A stretch of 50,822 nucleotides of DNA, from contig JAGLPV010000021.1 in NCBI GenBank assembly GCA_023137195.1, forward strand, positions 1 through 50,822, given 5' to 3'. This DNA is from Candidatus Aenigmatarchaeota archaeon (GTDB lineage Archaea; EX4484-52). The notes under the pieces were generated by a model. It had not been told where the DNA came from, ran no database searches, and saw only the letters and a program-made list of their open reading frames with translations. How positions within the stretch are numbered: the stretch's first letter is position 1; each line of letters starts with the position of its first letter. Made by a program: the position numbers and the translations under genes. This document shows positions 7,741 to 17,400 of the stretch, piece by piece.

Positions 7741-8220
7741 TTATACTTCAAATTCCTCTTTCCCGAATTTCCTTTTAAATTCTTCTATCTTAGCTTCCCA
7801 GTCCATTCTCATCTTTTCCATGTCAACAATTATCCTTTCCTTTTCTTTATCTAACTGTTTTACAAATGTGTACGGCAGAGTAGCTCTCCTAAAATCATCC
7901 ATCTCAATCATAGCATATCGCGTATTTGCCATATCTTTTGAAATCAACGTCAAAATTCTACTCAAAAACATATTTGTAGCAACTTTCACTTTGGACGAAA
8001 TCATCTTCCCTTCAGAATGTCTCCTAATCTCTCTTGTAATTGGAGCCAATGGAAATATCAAATCATTGCTTTCTTCCAGCTTCTGATCTTCTTCTTCATC
8101 CGACTCTTCACCTTCACCTTCACTACCTTCTGTCTTTTCTTCTTCAATATCTTCAACATTTTCCTGTTCTTCAACATTCTCTTGTTCTTCAACATTTTCC
8201 TGCTTGTTTTCTTCTTCCAT
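7741..8220 (-). CDS. histone-fold protein with long acidic N-terminal tail
   Basis: 159 residues in three parts. Residues ~1-50 are strongly acidic and repetitive (QENVEE three times, then EGEGEESDEEED). Residues ~54-115 read like a histone fold: FPLAPITREIRRH matches archaeal histone helix 1 (PIAPxxRIIK), a long helix 2 runs through KVKVATNMFLSRILTLI, and MIEMDDFRRAT matches the end loop and helix 3 (TIKAEDIELA). Residues ~116-159 form a charged, probably helical extension. The RKT DNA-contact residues are not conserved. It may pair with the canonical histone encoded nearby, act as a histone chaperone or cap, or be a transcription-associated histone-fold protein. The histone-fold assignment is my own alignment by eye. 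Confidence 0.65.
   Translation of the reverse strand: MEEENKQENVEEQENVEEQENVEDIEEEKTEGSEGEGEESDEEEDQKLEESNDLIFPLAPITREIRRHSEGKMISSKVKVATNMFLSRILTLISKDMANTRYAMIEMDDFRRATLPYTFVKQLDKEKERIIVDMEKMRMDWEAKIEEFKRKFGKEEFEV
8150..8203. repeat. three tandem 18-bp repeats in coding sequence
   Basis: TCTTCAACATTTTCCTGT is repeated three times with 2-3 mismatches per copy (8150, 8168, 8186). The copies encode the QENVEE repeats of the acidic tail, so tail length can change by slippage without a frameshift. Confidence 0.85.
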
Positions 8221-8255
8221 TTTATCACTTTAATTAGTTAAACATTACTTTTATC

Positions 8256-9044
8256 TTACTTATTCTTAACTTTCCCTGCTTTTTCTTCCAATGAATCAAA
8301 TTCAGCTTTTATCGCTCTTTGCTCATCAACTATATTTGGAATCACATCTTTAAATGCATTTTCCACGCTTTTGACACGTGGAACAAGATCAGAAATCTTC
8401 TCTTTTAAATTCAAGCTTTCTTTCTCATTATTCTTCCTAAACATCTCAAAATTCTTTTTAATTTCATTAACCGCCGATTCAATAGCATTCACTTTCTTGT
8501 TCGTCTCCTCCAGGCTCTTGACTGTCTTTTCCTTAAACTCATATATTTCATTAAGCTTTGCGTAAAGCATTTCATTCACTATCTCTTCAACTTCTTCTAT
8601 ATTCAGCCCTTCGGTAGGTAAAGGGGGCAGATTATCCATACCTGGTTGAGACGCAGGATAATTCATATTGTTTGGATGATCTACCAGAAGCGGGTCCTGT
8701 GAAGAATATAACGCATTTTGCTGTTGTGGTGCCTGTGTATTCACCGCCTGCATTGTTTTTTCCTTTAATATCCCGGTCATCGCCGAATCTATCTGGTCAA
8801 AACCATAACCCTTCTCTTTCAGACTCTTTATTACCTCTCCCTCAGACATACCCTTACTCAATCTATCACTTATCTCTCTCTGGAGATTTTCATCAGCACC
8901 TTGTGGGACAGAAGAACTTTCCTGCCCTTCGTCCAACTCAATAGAACCCACCGGCTCCTGTAAATTGTCAAAAGAAGCAGTACTTTTCTTGGAATCATCT
9001 GCCTTTTTCTTAAGCCGTGCAAAAAGTTTGAATTTCATATTCAT
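8256..9044 (-). CDS. coiled-coil protein, unknown
   Basis: 262 residues. It has a basic N-terminus (KFKLFARLKKK), then a UBA/CUE-like helical region at ~52-95 (SDRLSKGMSEGEVIKSLKEKGYGFDQI), a Gln/Pro/Asn-rich linker (~97-145), and a coiled coil from ~150 to the end with heptad spacing (EFKEKTVKSLEETNKKVNAIE). There is no membrane segment or signal peptide. The long helical half recalls archaellum-accessory or scaffold proteins, but I see no specific family motif. Start could be the ATG at 9038 (MKFKLF). A TATA-like box for this strand lies at ~9062-9076. Function unknown. Confidence 0.65.
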   Translation of the reverse strand: MNMKFKLFARLKKKADDSKKSTASFDNLQEPVGSIELDEGQESSSVPQGADENLQREISDRLSKGMSEGEVIKSLKEKGYGFDQIDSAMTGILKEKTMQAVNTQAPQQQNALYSSQDPLLVDHPNNMNYPASQPGMDNLPPLPTEGLNIEEVEEIVNEMLYAKLNEIYEFKEKTVKSLEETNKKVNAIESAVNEIKKNFEMFRKNNEKESLNLKEKISDLVPRVKSVENAFKDVIPNIVDEQRAIKAEFDSLEEKAGKVKNK

Positions 9045-9061
9045 TTGTTAATCAACTATTA

Positions 9062-9076
9062 GGTATATATAAAACC
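9062..9076 (-). promoter_or_regulatory. TATA-like box of the coiled-coil gene
   Basis: On the minus strand the sequence reads GGTTTTATATATACC, centred about 25 bp before the start at 9044. This fits a leaderless transcript diverging from ndk. Confidence 0.45.
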
Positions 9077-9160
9077 TACATTTTTATAATTTTCTTTTAT
9101 TGTTATAGTATCAGATATAGGTATGCAATCCTAACTGAAAAAAATAAATCAAGGAATATT

Positions 9161-9616
9161 ATGGAACAAGAAAAAACACTCGTTATATTAAAACCAGATG
9201 CAGTTCAAAGAGGCTTTATAAGTAAAATCCTGGGCAGATTCGAAGAAAAAGGAATCAAAATAGTAGCTTTAAAGATGCTTTTTGTTGAAAAAGACAGGGC
9301 GCACAAACATTACGCAGACCACAAAGAAAAACCTTTCTTTAGCGGATTAGTAGACTTTATCACTTCCGGACCGGTATGCGTAATTGCTCTTGAAGGAGAA
9401 GATGTAATAGAAGTCACAAGAAACATGGTAGGTGCAACAGACCCAAAAAAAGCCCAGCCAGGAACAATAAGACATGATTTCGGCATGCACATCGGAAGAA
9501 ATCTAATCCACGCATCAGACTCTCCCGAATCAGCAAAAAAAGAACTCGACATCTTCTTCAAGAAAGAAGAAATTGTAGAGTGGGAGCACAACCAATACAC
9601 CTGGGTCTATGAATGA
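9161..9616 (+). CDS. ndk: nucleoside diphosphate kinase
   Basis: 151 residues; transfers the gamma-phosphate of ATP to NDPs through a phospho-histidine. The catalytic His is H117 in NLIHASDS; the usual motif is NxxHGSDS, so Gly is replaced by Ala here. KPDAVQRG (11-18) and GATDPKKAQPGTIR (91-104) are the other family signatures. Full length. A short AAGGA element precedes the ATG by about 6 bp. The 3' end overlaps thpR by 8 bp, so the two are co-transcribed and probably translationally coupled. Confidence 0.96.
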   Translation: MEQEKTLVILKPDAVQRGFISKILGRFEEKGIKIVALKMLFVEKDRAHKHYADHKEKPFFSGLVDFITSGPVCVIALEGEDVIEVTRNMVGATDPKKAQPGTIRHDFGMHIGRNLIHASDSPESAKKELDIFFKKEEIVEWEHNQYTWVYE

Positions 9617-10181
9617 CCCAAAAACTTTGCGTCTCTTCATCGCCCTTGACTTCCCAAAACAAATCTGCTCAAAATTATTCTATCTGCAGGACAAAATAAC
9701 CCCGGATATCGCCAAAATAAAATGGGTAGAAGAAGAGAATTTCCACATCACTCTAAAGTTCTTAGGCGACGTTAATGAGGACAAAATACCCCAAATAAAA
9801 GAAAAATTATCTTTAATCAAATTCAAAGACTTCTCATCATCAATAAACCAATCCGGCATCTTCCCTTCCAACAATTACATCAAAGTAATCTGGCTTGGGC
9901 TAATGCCATATGAAAAAATCTGCCTTTTGCATAACAAAATCGACAATTCCCTTCTAACTTTAGACTTCACCAAAGAAGACTCTTTCCAGTCCCATGCAAC
10001 TTTGGGAAGAGTAAAATATGTCCACAAAAAAGAGTTGCTGATAGAAAAAATAAGGAAAATAGAAGAACTTATCCTGGGAGAAATATTCACCATCTCCTCT
10101 TTTTCCTTGAAAAAAAGCACACTAACAAAAAAAGGTCCTGTATACAAAGACATCGCAATATTCAACAGTAAAAGCCAATAA
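9609..10181 (+). CDS. thpR: RNA 2',3'-cyclic phosphodiesterase (2H family)
   Basis: 190 residues of the 2H phosphoesterase superfamily (LigT/ThpR). Both HxT motifs are present: FHITLKFLG (H46, T48) and SHATLGRV (H129, T131). It hydrolyses 2',3'-cyclic phosphate ends of RNA to 2'-phosphates; archaeal members can also ligate tRNA half-molecules in vitro, and their biological substrate is unsettled. A role with tRNA splicing products is conceivable, since this window contains an intron-bearing tRNA (inference). It overlaps ndk by 8 bp. Cytoplasmic. Confidence 0.93.
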   Translation: MNDPKTLRLFIALDFPKQICSKLFYLQDKITPDIAKIKWVEEENFHITLKFLGDVNEDKIPQIKEKLSLIKFKDFSSSINQSGIFPSNNYIKVIWLGLMPYEKICLLHNKIDNSLLTLDFTKEDSFQSHATLGRVKYVHKKELLIEKIRKIEELILGEIFTISSFSLKKSTLTKKGPVYKDIAIFNSKSQ

Positions 10182-10197
10182 ACTTAATTCTGCCATA

Positions 10198-10209
10198 ATA
10201 TTTTTATAA
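10198..10209 (+). promoter_or_regulatory. TATA-like box of ftsY
   Basis: ATATTTTTATAA is centred about 26 bp before the ftsY ATG at 10229, giving a leaderless-type promoter just after the thpR stop. Confidence 0.45.
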
Positions 10210-10228
10210 TTACTCGTAAAAGATATAT

Positions 10229-11440
10229 ATGTTTGATTTTTTCAAGAAAAAGATAAAGGAAACCTTCGATAAGACATTCAGGAAAGAGGAAAAAGAACCT
10301 GAAAAAGAAAGTATAAAAGAAAACCAAACTGAACCTGTCCTGGCACCTGAAACTATTCCGGAAAGCACAACAGAAAATATTGAAGAACAATCAAAGGAAC
10401 CTGAAATAAAAAGCACAACCCGAACCATTCCGGAACCCAAAATTATAAGCGAAAACCCACCGGAAAGCATAAATGAACCATCAAAGGAAAGTCCGACAGA
10501 AAGCCCAAAAGAACAGGCAAAGGAAAGTATCGCAAAAAGCGTAAAGGAAACCCTTAAAGAAACCTTCCTATCTGTAAAGAAAAAAGCAGTAGAAAAAGAG
10601 ATAACCCAAAAAGAACTGGATGCCTTTTTCTATGACATTGAGTTGGTTCTGTTAGAAAACAACGCGTCCTATGGTGCAACAAACCAGATTATAGAAAGCG
10701 CAAAAAAAGAACTTGTAGGAACCAAAGCAGACAGATTTAAATTAAAACAAGCCTTGGAAACCTCAATAAAGAACAGCATCTTTGATATTTTAAACCAGGA
10801 AAAAATTGACTTAATAGAAAAAATAAAAGAAGTAAACCAAAACGGAGAACCATGCGTAATCGTATTCCTGGGATTCAATGGCGCAGGAAAAACCACGAAT
10901 CTGGCAAAATTAGGCTCCTTGCTAAAAGAAAACGACCTAAAATGCGTTTTTGCCGCCGGAGACACCTTCAGAGCAGCAGCAATAGAACAATTAAAAAAAC
11001 ACGCCGAAATACTCAATATCCCTCTCATTTCCCACCAGTACGGTGCAGATTCTGCCGCAGTAATATTTGATGCAAAAAAATACGCCTCTGCCCACAATCT
11101 GGATGTAGTTCTATGCGACACAGCAGGACGTGTCCATACAGACAAAAACCTGATGGAAGAACTAAAGAAAATAAAAAGAGTAAACAACCCACATTTAATG
11201 ATTCTTGTAGCAGAATCCATCACCGGCTCAGACATAGAAAACCAGGTCGAGCAGTTCTGTAAAATTGGAATGGACGGCACAATACTGACAAAAACAGACA
11301 TAGACGGAAAAATCGGCTCTGCAATATCGGTGTGCTACATATCAAAAAAACCAATCTTGTATCTGTCATGCGGACAGAAATACAAAGACTTAAATGAATT
11401 TGATGCAAAAAAAGTCTTGGATAGTGTGTTTGAGGAATGA
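10229..11440 (+). CDS. ftsY: signal recognition particle receptor FtsY
   Basis: 403 residues; the membrane-associated SRP GTPase that docks ribosome-SRP complexes at the Sec translocon. Residues ~1-110 are a Lys/Glu/Pro-rich acidic-basic linker with short repeats (EPExKST, PESIxEPSKE), the usual variable FtsY A-domain. The helical N domain spans ~115-195 and the G domain ~205-400. GTPase motifs are GFNGAGKTT (G1), DTFRAAA (G2), DTAGRVHTDKNLMEEL (G3) and TKTDIDGK (G4), with a C-terminal closing GQKYKDLNEF. It ends in a TGA directly abutting the stop of the convergent giant surface-protein gene, with no spacer. Confidence 0.96.
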   Translation: MFDFFKKKIKETFDKTFRKEEKEPEKESIKENQTEPVLAPETIPESTTENIEEQSKEPEIKSTTRTIPEPKIISENPPESINEPSKESPTESPKEQAKESIAKSVKETLKETFLSVKKKAVEKEITQKELDAFFYDIELVLLENNASYGATNQIIESAKKELVGTKADRFKLKQALETSIKNSIFDILNQEKIDLIEKIKEVNQNGEPCVIVFLGFNGAGKTTNLAKLGSLLKENDLKCVFAAGDTFRAAAIEQLKKHAEILNIPLISHQYGADSAAVIFDAKKYASAHNLDVVLCDTAGRVHTDKNLMEELKKIKRVNNPHLMILVAESITGSDIENQVEQFCKIGMDGTILTKTDIDGKIGSAISVCYISKKPILYLSCGQKYKDLNEFDAKKVLDSVFEE

Positions 11441-14400
11441 TTAAGTCTTCCCAACCTCCTTCTTAACTTCCTCTATTTCCACATTATTAACAGCAGACGA
11501 TTTCTTAATCTTCCAGAAAAGCAGAAGTATCACCAATATTGCCGCAACTATAATCCAATAATAAGCACTAGGTACCTTCAAACCAACCTTACTCCTCAAC
11601 TCAACAATCATCTGTGAAAACGCATAAGTATTCTGGTCTGCCCCTATAATAATACTCCCCCTACAGATATCCGCATCATTTGTCCTGACAGCAACAGAAA
11701 TAGAAAGACTCTCATTAACATCCAATGAAGGATACTCCGTCTGGTTCGTATCACTCTCAACAACAGACAGACAATCCAGTGCATCCAACTGCACACTAAT
11801 ATTTGTAAGATTCACCTCCCCTGTATTTTTCACCAGAATCGGTACTTTCGCAAGAGAATTCTTCTTCAATCTTATCCTTGAAGGAGACTCCATAATCTCA
11901 ACCCGTGCAAGCCGAAGAATCTTCAAAACCTGCAATTTGAAAAATCCGATACCTCCTTGCTCTTCACCAATCAAACCGCTTATAGGAACAACATAAAATC
12001 CAGGTTCAGTAGTTGTTGACGGCTGAACCATAACCGTCCTCAAGACACTTTCCCCAACATCCAACTTTTCAATATTTGAATCAGTATAAGCCCACCCTTC
12101 AAACTTCACTCCAACAATATCTATATTCTCAAGCATTTTCTCATCAATATTTGTTATATTCAATACGACCGGAACCGCACTCCCCTGGTAAGTAGACTGC
12201 GTAAAATTAAGCGGCTTAATCTCTAAAACAACCCTATATCCCATCTGTTTTTCTGACGGTGGTTTCGGAGGTAATGTCTCATCTGCCCTAACTTCCAACT
12301 TGTAATCTACCCCATTCGCAGAATATTCTTCAGGCGTTGGCTGTGGAGATTTTTGCGGTGTTGGTACAGGCTCTGGCTGAGGTACATACTCAATAACAGT
12401 AACATTCTTGTATAAAAAATCTTTTGACAAAAGAAACAATCCTGGATTGTAATTAGTCGACATCGACATATTAGAATACGCATACAACGGTACAACCCAG
12501 TCAGAAAAAGAACTTGAATTAAACACCAAATCAAGCGTAGCAGAATTCTTATCTGCCATTGAAGAAGAATAAGTTATCGAAAGCAAATTATTATTAATCC
12601 CTGCAGTTATATTTTTTTCTACAATATCACACATCCCTCCACCAGACGAGAACTGGCAATCAGAAACAGTAATATCATCAGGAACAGTAATATTAATCAA
12701 CACGGGTGACGGAATGGTATTATCTCCTGCAAGTGCCGAAAAAGACAAAGTTGCATTATTTACCTCATCTATCATAAAAGACCGGTTGTTATGACTCGCA
12801 TTTTCAGACACACTGAAATAATAATTCATTGATGAATTTTGCGTCAGATACAAAGTGTTTGCAAGCAAAGGATTGTGTATCTCATCAGTCTCTGTTGAAG
12901 TAAGCACATCCCTTATCTGATTCTGGTAATCCACAATCCCGTCAAATTCATAATATGAAACAGAAGAATAAGCATTCATATCTTGTGCAGGAGCAAAAAT
13001 ATATTCTATGGACACATAATTTCTCGGGTATAATGGTTTTGTAATATTAAACACAAGTGTATTATTGTCCCGCTTCTCGCACATGATTACAGGCAAAGAA
13101 TAAGTGCCGTTTGACTCATTATAAACAGTCCAGTTCACAACAGAGTTAGCAGGGCATTCAAAATAAAGAGGCTGACAATGTGTGCTTCCAACAGAACAAT
13201 AACTCTCGGTCCAGCTCTCTGTGTAGATTATATCTCTTGCCTCTGTAGCCCCTTTATTGTATAAAAACACACGATTTACAAAATACTCGCAGGTACCAAA
13301 TGTATTGTTGGAACTGCAAAGAGTCTTTTGCGGTATTGATTCCGGCATCTCCCGTATTATATTAATTTGAGGATTCAGTTGAAATGTCTCTGTTGGTTTC
13401 TTGACCAGGACAAAAAAGCCCGGGTTATAATCCCTGTTACTTTGAGGAACACTATTCATAGTATAATTCGACCGCACAATAAATCCACCTGATTCATGTG
13501 GTGAAACAACAACTTTCACATAATCACTGCTTGTTTTTGTTATATTTTTCTGCGCAATTATATCCACAGTATCTAAATCAACCAAAGTGCAGTTGACCAA
13601 TGAAGATGAAGTAGTGCATGAACTCACAACAAATCCATCAGGAAAATCTAAAGATACGCTCGAATCAGCAGGCAGACTTTCAAAAACAGAAGACAACTCC
13701 AGCTTAAAATAAGAACTCTTACCTGAAAATAAATACCTCTCCTTTTGCGTGGTCATGATATAAGTATCCACATCAAAATCAAATTCGCTTATATTTGATA
13801 GATACATATAATTGGAATAAAGAGGATTAAAATATCCATCTTCCTCTCCCGCAGGTCTCATTCCAGTCCCCTCTTCATTAATATACTGACCAATAGCAGA
13901 AAAAGAGTAATAATTGACATTATCATACAAACTCATATTTTTTGTCCCGTAAACCTTATACTCTGCAACTGCATATTCCTGTGGCTCAATGCTGTTATCA
14001 AAAGTAAATGTAATGACATTATTAGAAACTGAGCAATTATAATTATACTTGTAATTTTTTTCTTCCTCTGTCAGGCATTCAAGTCTGCGAATACTACAAT
14101 TTCCAACGCAATGTTCTGAAAGAGCATCATCAAGAGTTATATTATATGCACTTCTTGTCCCGAAATTATACAAAAACAACCTGTTCTTCACATAAATGCA
14201 ACGGTTATCATTAAACTGGCAGAAGAAATCCTGTGCCATTACTTCAGGCAATTCACGTACAATATAAAGAAAGGGATTGATTCCAAACTCTCTTTGTTTT
14301 TCTTTTGAAAGCAAAAAAATACCGGGTATGTTCTCTGTCGTATGATTGTTTATTGTATAATTCACCCCGATAAAATCTGCCTCTTCCTCGTAATTTGTCG

Positions 14401-17400
14401 CAGTAAATGTAAAATCATATGTTTGTTGATCTTGTTTTGGCAGTAACGAAGAAAAGGTTAATGTTTTATTGACACTATCCACAATGCATGAATCAAGAGG
14501 ATTTGCCGGGTTGCAGACATACAAATCCCACAAACTGTCGAAATAAAACACAACGCTTGCATTATCCACATTATCTCTCGCTTTTATCTGGACAGAAAAG
14601 TAGGTCACATTCCCTCTATCTGCAAGTCTCTGTTCTCCTGTTGTCAGTGCAATTGTATCAAAATAAAATTCAAAGGAAGCATTCTTTTTAAGATATATTT
14701 TATTTGCCTCTTCGGGGTTGAACTCCCCGTCATTTTCCCTGGAGGTAGGATATTGCGTCCCGGCAACATCCGTATAATCCATGTATGCATTGAACCAATA
14801 ATAATTTTCATTATTCTCATACATTGTTAAATTCAAAGCAGGTATATATTCATACCTCAATATCACATATCCTTTTGGCTCTATCATGGTATTTACCTCA
14901 AAATGAATATGCGACTTTTGAAGCCCTTCAATTGAATCAACAGAGCAATTATAATACGGGAGGTTCTCGATACACCTCGCGGCAACAGGATTGCATGAAG
15001 AAGTATTTGCACTGTCGCAATGGCTAAATGAAAAATCATCCAAAGATACATTTATCGCATCTTTATTTCCTCTGTTGTAAATGATTATTTTGTTTTCTGC
15101 CCACTGGCATGTCGCCCATGGATTGGAAGGGTCGCAATTATCTGTCTGGTTGATATGCTCTGCCATCTCCCTGATGATAACAAGATTAGGTGATGGAATA
15201 AAGTCCGGCTCTTCAATATAATTAGACTCCAGCTTCGTCAACAAAAATACCCCTCCAATATAATCCATATCTATATTGCCAAAACGATATGAAGCATTCA
15301 GCAAAAAGTCATTCACCTCGAGGGTGCTTACCTCTGCTGTTACAATAATTGTCTGGTTTGCATCAACTGCCTCTTTTCCCTCGCAAATTACTTGTGGATT
15401 TTCCGGGCTGTTGTCAAATTCACACGAACACAAAGGACCGCTGACATAATCTGCACTATATATAGTAAAAGAAGGAGGAAACAAAAGAGTAACATTCCAT
15501 GAACTTTCATTGCACTCATCCATCGCATTTGCCATAAAAGTCAATTTTCTTGTTGAGCCGATAGGAAAATCTCTCTCCTCTACAACCTTTGAATTCTCTT
15601 CAGAATAAGAACCAGAACCCACATCCACCCGATGTGCATCAAGCGCAAAATCAAAACCCGAACTTTTCACAAATCCAATATAAGATGCCCTGTCTGGGTT
15701 ATATAGTATGCTGTTCTCTATACTAAAAACAGATTTATTGTATTGTGTGTAATTTGCAATAGCCTGGAATTTAAACAATGAACCATTACCTGCATAAGTA
15801 GATGCTGTTTGAGGAGGACTCACATCATATTCTAAAACAACATAATCCTGGCTCTGCAGACGGTTTACATGAAAATCAACATTATCATCTGCATCAATCC
15901 CACAGGTATAATAATGAATATCATCGGCACCAACGGGAGAACTTACGCACGATTTTACCAGACTACAACCCCCTGCCTCGAAACTCGTGCATAAATCAAT
16001 ATAAGATACATCTTCTACATTGATGTCTGTTGCATATTCTCCTGAATTGAACAAAATCAATTTTACTCTAAATGTCTCGTTAAAAGTAGTCTCGGGCATT
16101 TCCCTTATTATTTTTATATTCTCTTCCTGCACAGCAGGATATGTTCTTCTTGAAAGAGTAAATATCCCCGGCATAAAATTGCTGTTTGCTGAAGAGTTGT
16201 CCTGTGTGTTGATTGAAAACATATATATTCCTGTGCTCGTCGCTTTTGCATCAAACCGTATGACTCTCTCTTCTGAATCGCTCAAATTCTTTGAAGTAAA
16301 CACGCAATTGATTATGCGGCTTATTGAATTATAACTGCATGTATTGTCTCCACCATAAACATTCAAGACACTAAGGACATCCATCCTTTCAGGGATAATA
16401 ATGCTCATCTGCTGCGGTGCAAGAGACATAGTGTCTGCTGTCTTTGCAATAAGAGATATCCGGAATGTTGTATTTTCCATCATAAGAAATTCTCTTTTCG
16501 TTGAATTCCCGTCTATTGAAATATTATAGTCAAATGATGGCTTATTTTTAAGATAAAGTATATTTGATCCAAAAGGATTATATGTCTCATCATTCTCATA
16601 AGTGCTATAATCATAATCCTGCTCATCCTTGTAATCACCGCTCATATAAAAATCATAATTGTTTATGCCCTCCGCCGTATAAAGGGATGTTTTGCTGGTC
16701 GGATGAAAAGAATATTTCAATAATACAAATGTCCCTGCCTCGATGCTGGTTATATTGTATTCTAATGTTGTTTTTGTCTGCGACGGGCTGTCTACTGTGC
16801 ACGAATAATCTCCATCAACACAATATGCACGAATGACAGAACAATTCTCATCACTGCATGAATGTGTTATTTCATCCTCCATAGTGACATTGACGGCACT
16901 CCTTGAACCGTCATTGTAGACAATCAATCTCATATCAACTCTCTCGCAGGAAGACCTGTTATTTAAACTACAGTTTTCCTTTTGTGGAATTGAATCAGGC
17001 ATTTCTCTGACAATTATCAAATGAGGAGCCATAGATGTCGTCTCACCATACAATGCATTGATAAACAATCCCGGGATATATTCATCAGATTGCATATTAT
17101 TCATGAAACTTGCATTTACATTAATCAAAAAACCGCCCTGTGCTACTGATCGGGCACTAAAATAAACAGGAAATATATGAGTCAGGTCATAGGTATCAGA
17201 CCAATATGTTATTTTATGCTCTGTGGGGGAGAAAGAACAATTAATATTGACCGAAAAAGTGCTGCATGAAGAAATAGTTATATTTTGCGGTAATGATAAA
17301 TCAATAGTCCACGGAGCAGTTAGTTCACCTTCGAACGGATCTATATTATATTTAAATATCGTTTGTCTTCCTGCACTGAATGTTCTTCTTTTATTGGGTA

